Positions 48,963 through 57,115 of a stretch of 64,000 bases of DNA are shown piece after piece. Each line of letters begins with the position of its first letter. The stretch's first letter is position 1. The notes beneath the pieces were generated by a model. It made no database searches and was not told where the DNA came from. It saw only the letters and a program-made list of their open reading frames with translations. The position numbers were made by a program, and so were the translations under genes. The DNA is from Planctomicrobium piriforme. GTDB lineage: Bacteria > Planctomycetota > Planctomycetia > Planctomycetales > Planctomycetaceae. The stretch spans positions 1 to 64,000 of the forward strand of contig NZ_FOQD01000019.1 of the NCBI RefSeq assembly GCF_900113665.1, read 5' to 3'.

Positions 48963-48998
48963 AACGCCCCGAAAGATCGCTGGATCTTCCGGGGCGTT
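48963..48998 (-). terminator. Hairpin downstream of the Hsp20 genes
   Basis: AACGCCCCG at 48963-48971 pairs with CGGGGCGTT at 48990-48998, extended by AGATC/GATCT. It lies about 50 bp beyond the second Hsp20 stop on the minus strand. The T run is weak, so efficiency is uncertain. Confidence 0.65.
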
Positions 48999-49046
48999 CT
49001 GCACTTTCGTCAAATCCGCTGAGGTCAAACAGCGGACGGCATGGGC

Positions 49047-49457
49047 TTAACCGGCTTTCACCGTCAGAGTCGTTTTTCGGGCTCGGTTGGATTTTGGCAA
49101 CGTCAGGGTCAGCAGCCCGTTGCGAACCTGGGCGTCGATCTGGTCGCGGTCGATGTCATCCGAAAGTTCGAATGCACGTTCGTAGACGCGGGGACGGGCG
49201 TCGCCGGAGACAAGGCGCGATCCGGCCGGCTGGGGCAAAACCGCGTTTCCGGTGACGCTCAGAACATTCCGTTCCAGCGAGACTTCGACGCCGGATTGGT
49301 CGACGCCGGGCATCTCGACCTGCAGCAGGAAGTGGTGTTCATACTCGATCAGATCGACCGCTGGCCGGATCTGGACTGGCGCGGGGCGCTGTCGATTGGC
49401 CGGTTCCTGCTGGGTCTGGGGAGCGTTTTCCGTTGTTTGTGTCGCAGTGGTATTCAT
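49047..49457 (-). CDS. Hsp20/alpha-crystallin small heat-shock protein (second of pair)
   Basis: ATP-independent holdase chaperone. From ATG (MNTTATQTTENAPQTQ) it has 136 residues; CGGAG lies 9 nt upstream, and the longer frame to 49730 is the upstream gene read out of frame. The alpha-crystallin domain runs about residues 38-130 with AVDLIEYEHHFLLQVEMPGV, GVEVSLERNVLSVTG and the terminal NGLLTLTLPKSNRARK. The family usually has A-x-x-x-n-GVL, here represented by RNGLLTLTLP. It is paired with a divergent paralogue 64 bp upstream, presumably one heat-inducible transcript. Confidence 0.9.
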   Translation of the reverse strand: MNTTATQTTENAPQTQQEPANRQRPAPVQIRPAVDLIEYEHHFLLQVEMPGVDQSGVEVSLERNVLSVTGNAVLPQPAGSRLVSGDARPRVYERAFELSDDIDRDQIDAQVRNGLLTLTLPKSNRARKTTLTVKAG

Positions 49458-49521
49458 ATGTGAAACTCCGTGAGTCGTGTTCGAAAGAAAGTTGTTGGAC
49501 CAGTGATGGTCGGGACAGGAA

Positions 49522-49962
49522 TCAGCCCTGTTTGACGCACAATTTCTGGGGCTGCACTTCGGCCGGTTTCTGGATCGAGAAACGCAGCACGCCGTTGGAG
49601 TAGGTCGTCTCGGCGAGGTTGGGGTCGATCGCAAAGGGAAGCCGGAATTCGGCTGTTTGCGTTGCAACATCCCGCTCCCGCAAACGCCAGGTCGCATTGC
49701 TTTGCGGCTGCTCATCGGACTTGAAACCAATGCTCAGTAGATCGCGTTCGACGTTGATGTCGAAGCTCTCAGCCGAGCGTCCAGGCAGGTCGAGCTCGAT
49801 GACGACTCCGGCATCGCTGACCCAGAATCGGGGTTGGAGGCTGGAAGCCGCGCTGACCGAAGGCAAGCTGCCTGGCAGGACCTGGAAGTCCTGCAACAGT
49901 GCTTCCCACGGCGATCGGGGCAGGGAATTCAACAAACGCTGAACTCGATTGGCAGTAACCAT
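49522..49962 (-). CDS. Hsp20/alpha-crystallin small heat-shock protein (first of pair)
   Basis: Small heat-shock holdase of 146 residues. The N-terminal arm (LLNSLPRSPWEALLQDFQVL) precedes the alpha-crystallin domain: VSDAGVVIELDLPGRSAESF, DINVERDLLSIGFKSD, FRLPFAIDPNLAETTYSNGV then LRFSIQKPAE, where NGVLRFSIQKP is the family end motif. ATG is preceded by AGGAGG. It is more diverged from its neighbour than simple duplication would give. Two Hsp20 genes in tandem are common in planctomycetes and other bacteria, where pairs can form mixed oligomers. Confidence 0.92.
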   Translation of the reverse strand: MVTANRVQRLLNSLPRSPWEALLQDFQVLPGSLPSVSAASSLQPRFWVSDAGVVIELDLPGRSAESFDINVERDLLSIGFKSDEQPQSNATWRLRERDVATQTAEFRLPFAIDPNLAETTYSNGVLRFSIQKPAEVQPQKLCVKQG

Positions 49963-50261
49963 CTGGAAACCTCCTCATTTGGAAAAAGCCATAATGGCTG
50001 AAATGTCAGGAATCGGACTCTGTCGCCATGACCTATGCAGAGCTCGTACCAAACTACAGTTCGTGTGTTGTTCAATTTCGTAAAACCAAGAATTGAAATT
50101 CTTTATGGACACTATATGAAATTCGCATGGTTCGTCTGCGAGACCTTGAACTGCCAAAAAGGCGTCTGCTTTTAGAGAGACAAGTGGCCTTTTAGGCATG
50201 ATTCTGGTGAGGAAAGCTGGGGTGACCGCGCTTGCTGTACGCCTGATGACGGAGGAATTTG
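49963..50261. other. Intergenic region upstream of the Hsp20 pair
   Basis: Divergent to the membrane protein gene and relatively AT-rich. I looked for CIRCE and sigma-32-type boxes and found none convincing. TTGAAC...GGTACGA on the minus strand is a weak promoter candidate. A 16-nt palindrome is listed separately. Confidence 0.45.
50088..50103. promoter_or_regulatory. AT-rich palindrome upstream of the Hsp20 pair
   Basis: AAGAATT-GA-AATTCTT is a perfect 7-bp inverted repeat with a 2-bp centre, about 126 bp upstream of the first Hsp20 start. It might be an operator; it is not a CIRCE element. Confidence 0.4.
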
Positions 50262-52106
50262 GTGAATGGCGGGATTACGCCTGCCGTCCCCAACTGGGCC
50301 GCAATCGGGATCGGCGAGCAGGTCGATAATGCGAGAGTCGGCTTGGATGCCCTTTCCTCTCGCATGACGCGTGCTGTCATGTCCGCTCACTTTGCTGGTT
50401 CTGCCCACGTTGGCGGTCGCCGTCGGCGTCGCCTCGCGCAGGAGGCCGTTGCAGAACGGGTCGCCTCGCCAGGCGGTCGCGCTGCGCGGGCGTCTCGTGA
50501 TGTCGATGTTCCAGTGGTTTCGGAGACTCTGCCTGTCCGTCGCCGGGCAAGCTTGGTTCCGCGAACCTGGTGGCTGATCGGCGGTCTCGCGGCGCTCAAT
50601 CTCATTGTCTGTGCCGCACTGTTGTGGCTGGGCATCTCAGGCTGGGCAGAACAGCGGGGATTGCAGGAACTTCTGGATCTGAATCACGGGCCCGCGCTGC
50701 GGTACTACAGTCTCGTGCAACTGCTGATCGCGTCGCAGCTCAGCTTCCTGATCTACTGGCACCGTTCCCAGAGCCGCAAAGACTTTATGGGACGTTACCG
50801 CGTCTGGGGTTGGGCGGGCGTGTTCTGGGGCGTCGTCTGTCTGGCGCGTGCCACGGGAACCCAGCTCGACATGGTGCAGGCGCTGCTGGCCCGCGTGCAA
50901 CTGGATGCCTGGCGGCCGGAGACGGTGTCGTGGCTGTTGCCGCTTTCGGTGGGGTATGTGGCACTGTACCGTTTACTGCGCCGCGAACTGCGGCTCTCGC
51001 GTCCCAGCTTGATGACCTGGGAATTCACGTTCGGCCTGGGACTGATCGGGGCGAGCCTCGTCCTGGGGCTCGATAGCCTGCTGCCCATTTCAGTTCGTTC
51101 GCCGCTGGTCATCGGCATTGGCATGCTGTGGCAGGCCGGCGTGGTCGCGACCTGTCTGTTTCAGGTGCGTTATGTCGTGCATGTCACCAATGAGGCAGCG
51201 CCTCGGCTCCCCTCGCGCGGGACTCAGTTATCCCGCTGGCTGCATCATCGATTCACTCTGCTGGGCGAACGCGTCCTGACGCTGCCGGCGTTACGCGCCA
51301 TTCGTTGGCAGCGACTTGTGAAAGATGCCGACGCCACAGCCGTCGCTCCGCCGGCGAAGAAACGTCGCAGTACACGAGCGACGTTGAACGAATCCGCTTC
51401 GTCTGAGGCGGAAGCCGCGGCGACGGAAAGGGCGACTGTCGTCACCAAAAAAGCCGAAAAGAAAGCTGCCGCCAAGGTTGATGTCGCAGCGGAGCCCAAA
51501 GCCGCGTCTGCAAGTTGGCTGAAACGGCTGCCTGCCTGGGGCAAGCGGAAAGAGCTTTCTCAAGACGAAACGCCGGTTGCGGCTCCGGCCAAGACGATGA
51601 AGCCTGAACCAGCGCCTGTTGCGGAAGCTCCCCGTCGACCGGCCCCGGCGACGCCTGTGTCAGCGGTGAAGCCGCCGCGTGAAACGGAATCGAAGCCCAA
51701 GCAGCCGACTGTCACAGCAGCGGAATCGGGAACCGATGCGAAACCGGAAGCGAAGTCCGCTGGCTGGTTGTCTGGTCTGGGGGCGTGGCGTAAAGCGGAC
51801 GGAAAAACGACTCGGGTCGATGCGACCGTAGAGCAAGCGGCACCGAAACCGCATGTCCCGGCCATGACCGCCAAGCCAAGTCGACCCAGTGCCCCCGAAC
51901 CGAAACGTCCAATGACTCCGGTCGCCGCGCCGGTGAAGCCTGTCGCTCAGGCTGCCCCGGTTGTGGCCGCGAAGGTCGTACCGCCGAAAGCGATGCCCGC
52001 CCCGATCGCACAGCAACAGTCGGATGACGACGAAGACGCTGGCGATGACCGCCTGAGCAGTCGTGAACGTAAGAAGCTGAAGAAACAGCAGCGGCTGGCA
52101 AGGTAA
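50262..52106 (+). CDS. Membrane protein with long disordered Ala/Lys/Pro tail
   Basis: No family recognised. From GTG, with GGAGGA directly upstream (an adjacent TTG is equally close), it has 614 residues. After a basic N-terminus (about 100 residues, VGGRRRRRLAQEAVAERVAS) come about six hydrophobic helices in residues 105-310, e.g. WWLIGGLAALNLIVCAALLW, YSLVQLLIASQLSFLIYW and GLGLIGASLVLGLDSLLPIS. A long Ala/Lys/Pro/Glu-rich tail (about 350-600) is predicted to be disordered and ends in a basic SRERKKLKKQQRLAR. The tail holds two copies of a Trp motif, ASASWLKRLPAWGKRK and AKSAGWLSGLGAWRK. The role may be scaffold-like; unknown. Confidence 0.7.
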   Translation: MNGGITPAVPNWAAIGIGEQVDNARVGLDALSSRMTRAVMSAHFAGSAHVGGRRRRRLAQEAVAERVASPGGRAARASRDVDVPVVSETLPVRRRASLVPRTWWLIGGLAALNLIVCAALLWLGISGWAEQRGLQELLDLNHGPALRYYSLVQLLIASQLSFLIYWHRSQSRKDFMGRYRVWGWAGVFWGVVCLARATGTQLDMVQALLARVQLDAWRPETVSWLLPLSVGYVALYRLLRRELRLSRPSLMTWEFTFGLGLIGASLVLGLDSLLPISVRSPLVIGIGMLWQAGVVATCLFQVRYVVHVTNEAAPRLPSRGTQLSRWLHHRFTLLGERVLTLPALRAIRWQRLVKDADATAVAPPAKKRRSTRATLNESASSEAEAAATERATVVTKKAEKKAAAKVDVAAEPKAASASWLKRLPAWGKRKELSQDETPVAAPAKTMKPEPAPVAEAPRRPAPATPVSAVKPPRETESKPKQPTVTAAESGTDAKPEAKSAGWLSGLGAWRKADGKTTRVDATVEQAAPKPHVPAMTAKPSRPSAPEPKRPMTPVAAPVKPVAQAAPVVAAKVVPPKAMPAPIAQQQSDDDEDAGDDRLSSRERKKLKKQQRLAR

Positions 52107-52124
52107 CAGTCGCTCTCAAAAACA

Positions 52125-52156
52125 GAAACGCCCCCTGCAACAGCAGGGGGCGTTTC
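52125..52156. terminator. Bidirectional hairpin terminator between convergent genes
   Basis: GAAACGCCCCCTGC and GCAGGGGGCGTTTC form a perfect 14-bp stem with a 4-nt AACA loop. It lies between the stops of the membrane protein and the YTV protein. T runs are only three bases long on both sides. Confidence 0.85.
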
Positions 52157-52184
52157 CAGTTTTCACTTCAGCAGTCGGCAAGAG

Positions 52185-54017
52185 TTACTTGCAGGTGCTG
52201 CACGGAGCCGGAGCACAGGTGCTGCAAGGCTGAGCCACCGGCACTTCGCAGGTGATGGTCTTGGCGACCAGCTTGCAAACCTTCACTTCGACCTGCTTTT
52301 CGACCTGAACCGGAACCTGAACGGAATAGGTTTCCGTCTTGTCTTCGGTCAAAGTGTCGCAGACCGTGACTTCGTAGCTTTCTTCCTTGGTCTTCGGGAC
52401 GCACACGGTGTATTCGACCGTCTTCGTCTTTTCGACCGGAACCAGCTTGCTCACGGTGTAGGTCTTGGTCTTCTTCTCTTCGGCACAGACGGTGACGTCG
52501 TACTCGAAGGATTCTTCACGGGCAACCTGCTTGCAGACCTTGTGGGTCGCAGTGCGGGTTTCCGGAGCACAGACCGTCACGTCATAGGAGTAGGTTTCTT
52601 CGCGCGGAACCTGCTTGCAGACCTTCACGGTGCAGGTCTTGGTTTCCGGAGCGCACACGGTCACGTCGTAGGTGAAGGATTCCTGACGGGCAACCTGCTT
52701 GCAGACCTTGGTGGTCGCGGTGCGGGTTTCCGGCTTGCAGAGAGTCACTTCGTACTCGTACGTTTCCTGGCGCGGAACCAGTTTGCAGACCTTGGTGGTC
52801 GCAGTCTTGGTTTCCGGAGCGCACACGGTCACGTCGTAGGTGTACTCTTCGTCGGTGCAGACGGGCTTGCAGACGGTCACAGTCCGGGTCTTGGTCACGG
52901 GCGTACAGACGTTGACCATGTACTTGAACTGTTCCTGGGTGCAGACTGGCTTGCAGACGGTGTACGGAACCTGTTCCTGAACGATGTTTGGAGCCCACTT
53001 CTTGACGCACTTGGTGCAGCAAGGATTGCAGGGATCAGCCACCTGTTCGGTGACCCAGCTTCCGGCGTCTTTGCAGACGGTGCGGGTCATGGTTTCCTGA
53101 ACGTTCGACCAGACGGCGCGAGTGCCAGTCCGTTCTTCCTGTCCGGCGACCATTTCGGTGTAGGTCTGTTCGACCGGTTCCTGAACGGTGCTGTAGACCT
53201 TGCGAACGCCCTTGCGCTGTTCGGTGTGCGGAACCATCACGGTGTAGGTGCTGGTCACGTCTTCCCAAACGGTGTCATTGACGGTCTTGGTGCCGGTCCG
53301 CTTTTCCGTGTAAGGAACCATGACGGTGTATTCTTTGGCAACGTCTTCCCAGACGGTGTCATACACGGTCTTGGTGCCGGTCTTCTGCTCCGTGTGGGGA
53401 ACCATCACGGTGTAGGTTTTGGCGACGTCTTCCCAGACGGTGTCGTAGACGGTTTTGGTGGCCGTCTTCTTTTCCGTGTGGGGGACCATCACGGTGTATT
53501 CCTTCGTCACGTCTTCGGTGACGGTGTCATACACAGTCTTGGTTCCGGTCCGCTTCTCCGTATGGGGGACCATGACCGTGTACTCAGACGTCTTTTCTTC
53601 CGTGACCGTCTCGCATTCGGTGTACTTCACTTCCTTCGTACGAGTTTCGTTCTCGTAGAAGGTGACCGTCTTGGTGCGGGTTTCTTTGCGGGGAACCTGA
53701 CGGCTCACCTTGTAAGTCCGCGTCTTCTCTTCCGTTTTCCACTCTGTAGACGTTACCGTCCGCAGTTCGGTAACGGTTTCCGGAACCATGATCGTCTTTT
53801 CGACGGTCTGGGTCGCCGGAGCACAGGGTGCAGCCGCAGCAGCGCCGCCGGCGTCACAGCCGGTGGCACAAGCGGGTGCGCAGGCCGGCGCACAGGGTGC
53901 AGCACAGGCGTGACGGTGGTGCCGGCGATGACGCCCGCAGTCCCCCGCATCCGCCCAGCTCGCCGAGAGCGTCGTCATGGCGACGGCCGGCAACATTAAC
54001 CAAAATCGTTTCATCAA
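52185..54017 (-). CDS. YTV-repeat cysteine-rich surface protein
   Basis: Exported 610-residue protein with signal peptide MMKRFWLMLPAVAMTTLSAS and a His/Cys-rich mature start. Residues 146-313 hold six 28-residue units of type YTVMVPHTEKRTGTKTVYDT, without any cysteine. Residues 317-360 are cysteine-rich (DPCNPCCTKC). Residues 392-531 hold five 28-residue units of type YTYDVTVCAPETKTATTKVC, mostly with Cys at positions 8 and 20. The C-terminus ends CSTCAPAPCSTCK. The YTV repeat family (Pfam YTV) was described in planctomycetes and linked to their protein-rich walls. Disulfide cross-linking of the second block is inference. It has no operon partner; the upstream TPR gene is divergent. Confidence 0.9.
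   Translation of the reverse strand: MMKRFWLMLPAVAMTTLSASWADAGDCGRHRRHHRHACAAPCAPACAPACATGCDAGGAAAAAPCAPATQTVEKTIMVPETVTELRTVTSTEWKTEEKTRTYKVSRQVPRKETRTKTVTFYENETRTKEVKYTECETVTEEKTSEYTVMVPHTEKRTGTKTVYDTVTEDVTKEYTVMVPHTEKKTATKTVYDTVWEDVAKTYTVMVPHTEQKTGTKTVYDTVWEDVAKEYTVMVPYTEKRTGTKTVNDTVWEDVTSTYTVMVPHTEQRKGVRKVYSTVQEPVEQTYTEMVAGQEERTGTRAVWSNVQETMTRTVCKDAGSWVTEQVADPCNPCCTKCVKKWAPNIVQEQVPYTVCKPVCTQEQFKYMVNVCTPVTKTRTVTVCKPVCTDEEYTYDVTVCAPETKTATTKVCKLVPRQETYEYEVTLCKPETRTATTKVCKQVARQESFTYDVTVCAPETKTCTVKVCKQVPREETYSYDVTVCAPETRTATHKVCKQVAREESFEYDVTVCAEEKKTKTYTVSKLVPVEKTKTVEYTVCVPKTKEESYEVTVCDTLTEDKTETYSVQVPVQVEKQVEVKVCKLVAKTITCEVPVAQPCSTCAPAPCSTCK
52425..52844 (-). repeat. Coding 84-bp repeats, Cys-type YTV units
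   Basis: Five 84-nt units encode VTVC...KVC repeats with cysteines at positions 8 and 20; the last unit has Ser at 20. The reading frame is kept. This is not a CRISPR array because units are contiguous and translated. Confidence 0.88.
53079..53582 (-). repeat. Coding 84-bp repeats, Cys-free YTV units
   Basis: Six 84-nt units encode YTVMVPHTE repeats; the last two have diverged. The words ACGGTGTCGTAGAC and GGGACCATCACGGTGTA recur along the DNA. Confidence 0.9.
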
Positions 54018-54226
54018 AGGTCCTCCCCATCAGATGGAATACTCGCGGGTGGCGGAAATCGCCCTCAAAGTCCGCGAGTTGCGCACAAATTGGAACAGTC
54101 TGGAATTGTGAAGATAGAAAAGGTGAATACGGAATGATGCTTTAGATAAAATAAAACGGCCTGCCCCAGAAGGCAAGCACCAAATCACTGAATAATTTGC
54201 GAGTTCTTTTGACTTCAGGATCCACG

Positions 54227-55405
54227 GTGACTGCACCCTCTATTCCGATTCGACTGACTTTTGCGCTCTTTCTCAGCCTGCTGGTTGCCCAGATTGCCCC
54301 TGCGGCAGGTGAGGGTGTGACGGTCGTTGACCCGCCGCAACGGCTCATCGTGGTCGCTGAGAAGGCGCGCTCGATGGCCGGAAATGTTCCCGTCCAGGAA
54401 GTTCCCCGAGGGACGATTCTCTCGGTCACCCGGGCGAACGCGAACTGGCGGTACTCGGCCGACTGCAACGGCTGGATTCATCTCCGCGACACGGTTCCCG
54501 TCGAGAAAGCCGTCGCTCTGTTCACCACGCAGATCGAGAAAGACCCATCGGCTGTTGCTTATCAACTCCGCGGAATTGCGTGGATGTCACACGAGCAATG
54601 GGCCAAAGCCGCACAGGATTTCGAAAAGGCCTACGACCTCGGGGAAAGCTCCACCAACCTGCACTACAATCTCGGGAACTGCTACGAGCGGCTGGGGGAA
54701 ACAGCTGCCGCCCTTGAGGAGTACGACTCGATCCTGAAGACCTACCCCGACGAATTCCCCACCGCTCTCGCCCGTGGAAACCTGCTGTTGCAGCAAGACC
54801 AGTTTGCCGCCGCCCTGCGCGATCTCGATCTGGCGGTCGGTCTCGATGCGAAATCGGCAGAAGCCCACAATTCGCGCGGCATCGCCCTGCGAATGCTCGG
54901 CCGGTTCCCGGAAGCGATCGACGCCTACAGCAAGTCGCTGGAACTCGATCCGCAAAGAGCTGACGCCCTCTGCAATCGGGGCTTCGCCCGCAAACGGACA
55001 GGCAACGATCAGGCAGCCCTCGTCGATTACGACGCCGCGCTGAAACTGGCCCCCACATCCAACGCCATTGGCAATGACCTGGCCTGGCTGCTCGCCACTT
55101 CGCCGGATTCGACGCTCCGCAACCCGGTACGGGCCATCGAACTGGCGGAAGCGGTCTGTAAATCCACCGACAATAAAAACGGCGACTATCTGGATACCCT
55201 CGCCGCGGCCTATGCCAGTGCCGGCCGGTACGCGGCCGCTGAAGAGACTGCCAAACTCGCTGTGACCTTCCTGACCGGCCAACCCGAGTTGCCCGGCGTT
55301 CAGGCCCGGTTGGCGGTCTATCAACAGAAAAAGCCGTTCATCGACGAGTTGCCGTCGCAAGAGAAGCCGGCCGGAACTCCCACCGACAACGCGACAGACA
55401 AATAG
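54227..55405 (+). CDS. Exported SH3-like and tetratricopeptide repeat protein
   Basis: A 392-residue exported protein; a GTG with AGGA 8 nt upstream gives VTAPSIPIRLTFALFLSLLV, a signal peptide (the frame is open from a TTG at 54197). Residues about 38-100 resemble a bacterial SH3-like domain (LIVVAEKARSMAGNVPVQEV; GWIHLRDTVP). TPR units fill residues 110-290: LHYNLGNCYERLGETAAALE, EYDSILKTYPDEFPTALARG and AHNSRGIALRMLGRFPEAID, with a further degenerate unit to about 360. TPR domains mediate protein-protein contacts in assembly; the partner is unknown. It lies between the YTV gene and an acyltransferase and is convergent with the latter. Confidence 0.86.
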   Translation: MTAPSIPIRLTFALFLSLLVAQIAPAAGEGVTVVDPPQRLIVVAEKARSMAGNVPVQEVPRGTILSVTRANANWRYSADCNGWIHLRDTVPVEKAVALFTTQIEKDPSAVAYQLRGIAWMSHEQWAKAAQDFEKAYDLGESSTNLHYNLGNCYERLGETAAALEEYDSILKTYPDEFPTALARGNLLLQQDQFAAALRDLDLAVGLDAKSAEAHNSRGIALRMLGRFPEAIDAYSKSLELDPQRADALCNRGFARKRTGNDQAALVDYDAALKLAPTSNAIGNDLAWLLATSPDSTLRNPVRAIELAEAVCKSTDNKNGDYLDTLAAAYASAGRYAAAEETAKLAVTFLTGQPELPGVQARLAVYQQKKPFIDELPSQEKPAGTPTDNATDK

Positions 55406-55414
55406 TCCAAGAAG

Positions 55415-56077
55415 TCAGTCGAGCCAGTTCTCGGCCTCGGTCAGGCAGGTTTGAATTCCGGTTCGCACCCGGTCCAGAAACTCCTGTTCGCGGCCGCGCT
55501 GAGTGAGTTGCTCGGCCTCTTCGACGCTGATCGGGTCGCCGATCACCACCCGCACTGTGTAGGGCCGCACGATCATTGCCCCGCGGGGAAAAGCCCGAAT
55601 CGCGCCTGCGACTCCCACGGGAATGACTGGTACTTTTGCCCGCTTCACGATCGCCATGAAACCGGGTTTGATCTCCTGCAGCTTGCCGTCGCGACTGCGC
55701 GTCCCTTCCGGAAAGAGTCCGACATAATAGCCCTGCTGGAGACGCTCGACTGCCAGTCGAATGCTTTCCGTGCCGGCTGATCCCCTGCGGATGGGCATCA
55801 CATAGGTGTGACGCAGAATCCAGCCGAGAATCGGGATCTGGAATAAATTGTGTCGCGCCAGATAACTGACCGGACGCTGCATCGCGACGGCCGCGACCAA
55901 CGGATCGACAAAACTCTGATGGTTGATCAGCAGCAGCGCGCCCCCGTCTGGCAGCTTTTCGAGTCCCGCAACCCGATAGCGAAAGCAGAAGACAAACAGA
56001 TTCTGCAACAGCAACTGGAAGCCGTACCAGACCCAGTTACGGCTGCGGGGATCGACAGGGGTAGACGCCCTGTTCAT
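55415..56077 (-). CDS. 1-acyl-sn-glycerol-3-phosphate acyltransferase (PlsC family)
   Basis: Membrane acyltransferase that makes phosphatidate from lysophosphatidate, 220 residues from the ATG that overlaps the upstream gene by 4 bp. H53-x4-D58 in INHQSFVDPLV is the catalytic block; the phosphate-binding FPEGTRS is at residues 122-128. A hydrophobic stretch sits at 15-33 (WVWYGFQLLLQNLFVFCF). The block PVIPVGVAGA is near residue 150. It is shorter than E. coli PlsC (245). Other PlsC-like acyltransferases acylate ornithine lipids or hopanoids, so the substrate is not certain. Confidence 0.88.
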   Translation of the reverse strand: MNRASTPVDPRSRNWVWYGFQLLLQNLFVFCFRYRVAGLEKLPDGGALLLINHQSFVDPLVAAVAMQRPVSYLARHNLFQIPILGWILRHTYVMPIRRGSAGTESIRLAVERLQQGYYVGLFPEGTRSRDGKLQEIKPGFMAIVKRAKVPVIPVGVAGAIRAFPRGAMIVRPYTVRVVIGDPISVEEAEQLTQRGREQEFLDRVRTGIQTCLTEAENWLD

Positions 56078-56829
56078 CGCAGCGCCGGCCCGTCCGGCAG
56101 AACGCTCACGCGGGGCGCTTCGCCGGGACATTCGAAGACGGAAATCACCCGATCAGACGGCCGGTCTTCCCTGACGCAGGGAATCAGAAACTGGCAGAAC
56201 CGCGTGCCGTCGGCGAGCGACCGGACCATCGACAGGTTCTGCGGAGTGACTTCGAGGTGTTCGCTGTGATTCACTTGAATCTGGCTCTGCGCCAGCTTTG
56301 CGAGCCGTTCGGCCGCGGCAGGTCCGCCGACCATGACCACCGCCCTGACATTTTCAAGCCGTCGCTGCGCCGCATACAGTTGTTGCAGGGATGCGACTTC
56401 CGGGAAACGGGCCGCCAACAGGCCCACGGCATGTCCGTCGACCCGGTATACCGTGGTCGCGGTGCGGATCCGAATAATGGTGTCGCCTGACTGGTCGATC
56501 ACGCAGGAGAGACCAGTTCTGGTCGATGCGGCTTCAATTTCAGTTTGAATGGCTTCGGTCCGCAAGGCGGCAATGCCGTCGCGGTTGAGCAGGTCAGTTA
56601 GCAGCGATTGCAGTTCCGCCGGCGTCAGATCTCCCCAGAGAGAGCCGTCGCCGACGTTGACGCGGACTCGCCCGCTGGCAAAGACCGCGACTTCCGGCTC
56701 CTTGAGCTGCCCATTCTGGACGTACCACAATTCCACGACCGCCGCCGATGGATCATCCGGCAGCGCAATCGGCTCGCCAGCCGCACAGAGCGGGGCCAGC
56801 GACAACAAAATCAGCAGGGTTCTGAGCAT
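56074..56829 (-). CDS. Hypothetical exported protein, coupled to the acyltransferase gene
   Basis: A 251-residue exported protein with signal peptide MLRTLLILLSLAPLCAAGEP. No family is recognised. The body alternates helices and strands (VVELWYVQNGQLKEPEVAVF; LTPAELQSLLTDLLNRDGIA; VMVGGPAAAERLAKLAQSQI). It contains two cysteines late in the sequence (FCQFLIPC) and one in GLSCVIDQ. The start of the acyltransferase gene overlaps its stop by 4 bp (ATGA), so the two are cotranslated. It may be a lipid- or envelope-related accessory protein, by context only. Confidence 0.7.
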   Translation of the reverse strand: MLRTLLILLSLAPLCAAGEPIALPDDPSAAVVELWYVQNGQLKEPEVAVFASGRVRVNVGDGSLWGDLTPAELQSLLTDLLNRDGIAALRTEAIQTEIEAASTRTGLSCVIDQSGDTIIRIRTATTVYRVDGHAVGLLAARFPEVASLQQLYAAQRRLENVRAVVMVGGPAAAERLAKLAQSQIQVNHSEHLEVTPQNLSMVRSLADGTRFCQFLIPCVREDRPSDRVISVFECPGEAPRVSVLPDGPALR

Positions 56830-56956
56830 GGATTGTGGGTTTTGAGGTCCAGTTCGACCGCGAAGCCTACCCCAAACCCCGGTTCGGCAACAATGCGAAT
56901 TCCGAGTGCCCGGCTTCGGACTGGAGTCCGCCGAAATGAGGCAAATGCAATTGATT

Positions 56957-57087
56957 GACCACGAAAGACACGAAATGAGACGAAAGAAGATTATCGGGGA
57001 GTGCCGACTAGCATCGAGAATGCCGCAAAGAGTCGAGAGCGATGGCAGACGAATCGACTTTTCGAGTCTTTCGTTTTTTTCGTGGTC
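56957..57087. repeat. Low-complexity inverted repeat (ACGAAAGACACGAAA type)
   Basis: GACCACG at 56957-56963 pairs with CGTGGTC at 57081-57087, and CGAAAGAC-type words at 56962-56986 pair with GTCTTTCG at 57066-57073. A TTTTTTT run is in the right arm. It lies upstream of the exported protein and downstream of the membrane-anchored protein, both minus-strand. Confidence 0.7.
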
Positions 57088-57115
57088 ACTCTTCCGTGGC
57101 TCAACGGCTCCGCGG

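Noticed and set aside
49975..50199. 74-codon minus-strand frame upstream of the Hsp20 pair
   Set aside because: It has no domain and lies over the putative promoter region.
52425..53582. Possible CRISPR array (84-nt periodicity)
   Set aside because: The units are contiguous, with no spacers, and translate as in-frame repeats.
52542..53999. 485-codon plus-strand frame across the YTV gene
   Set aside because: It is the complement of the 84-bp coding repeats, giving Gly/His-rich periodic sequence.
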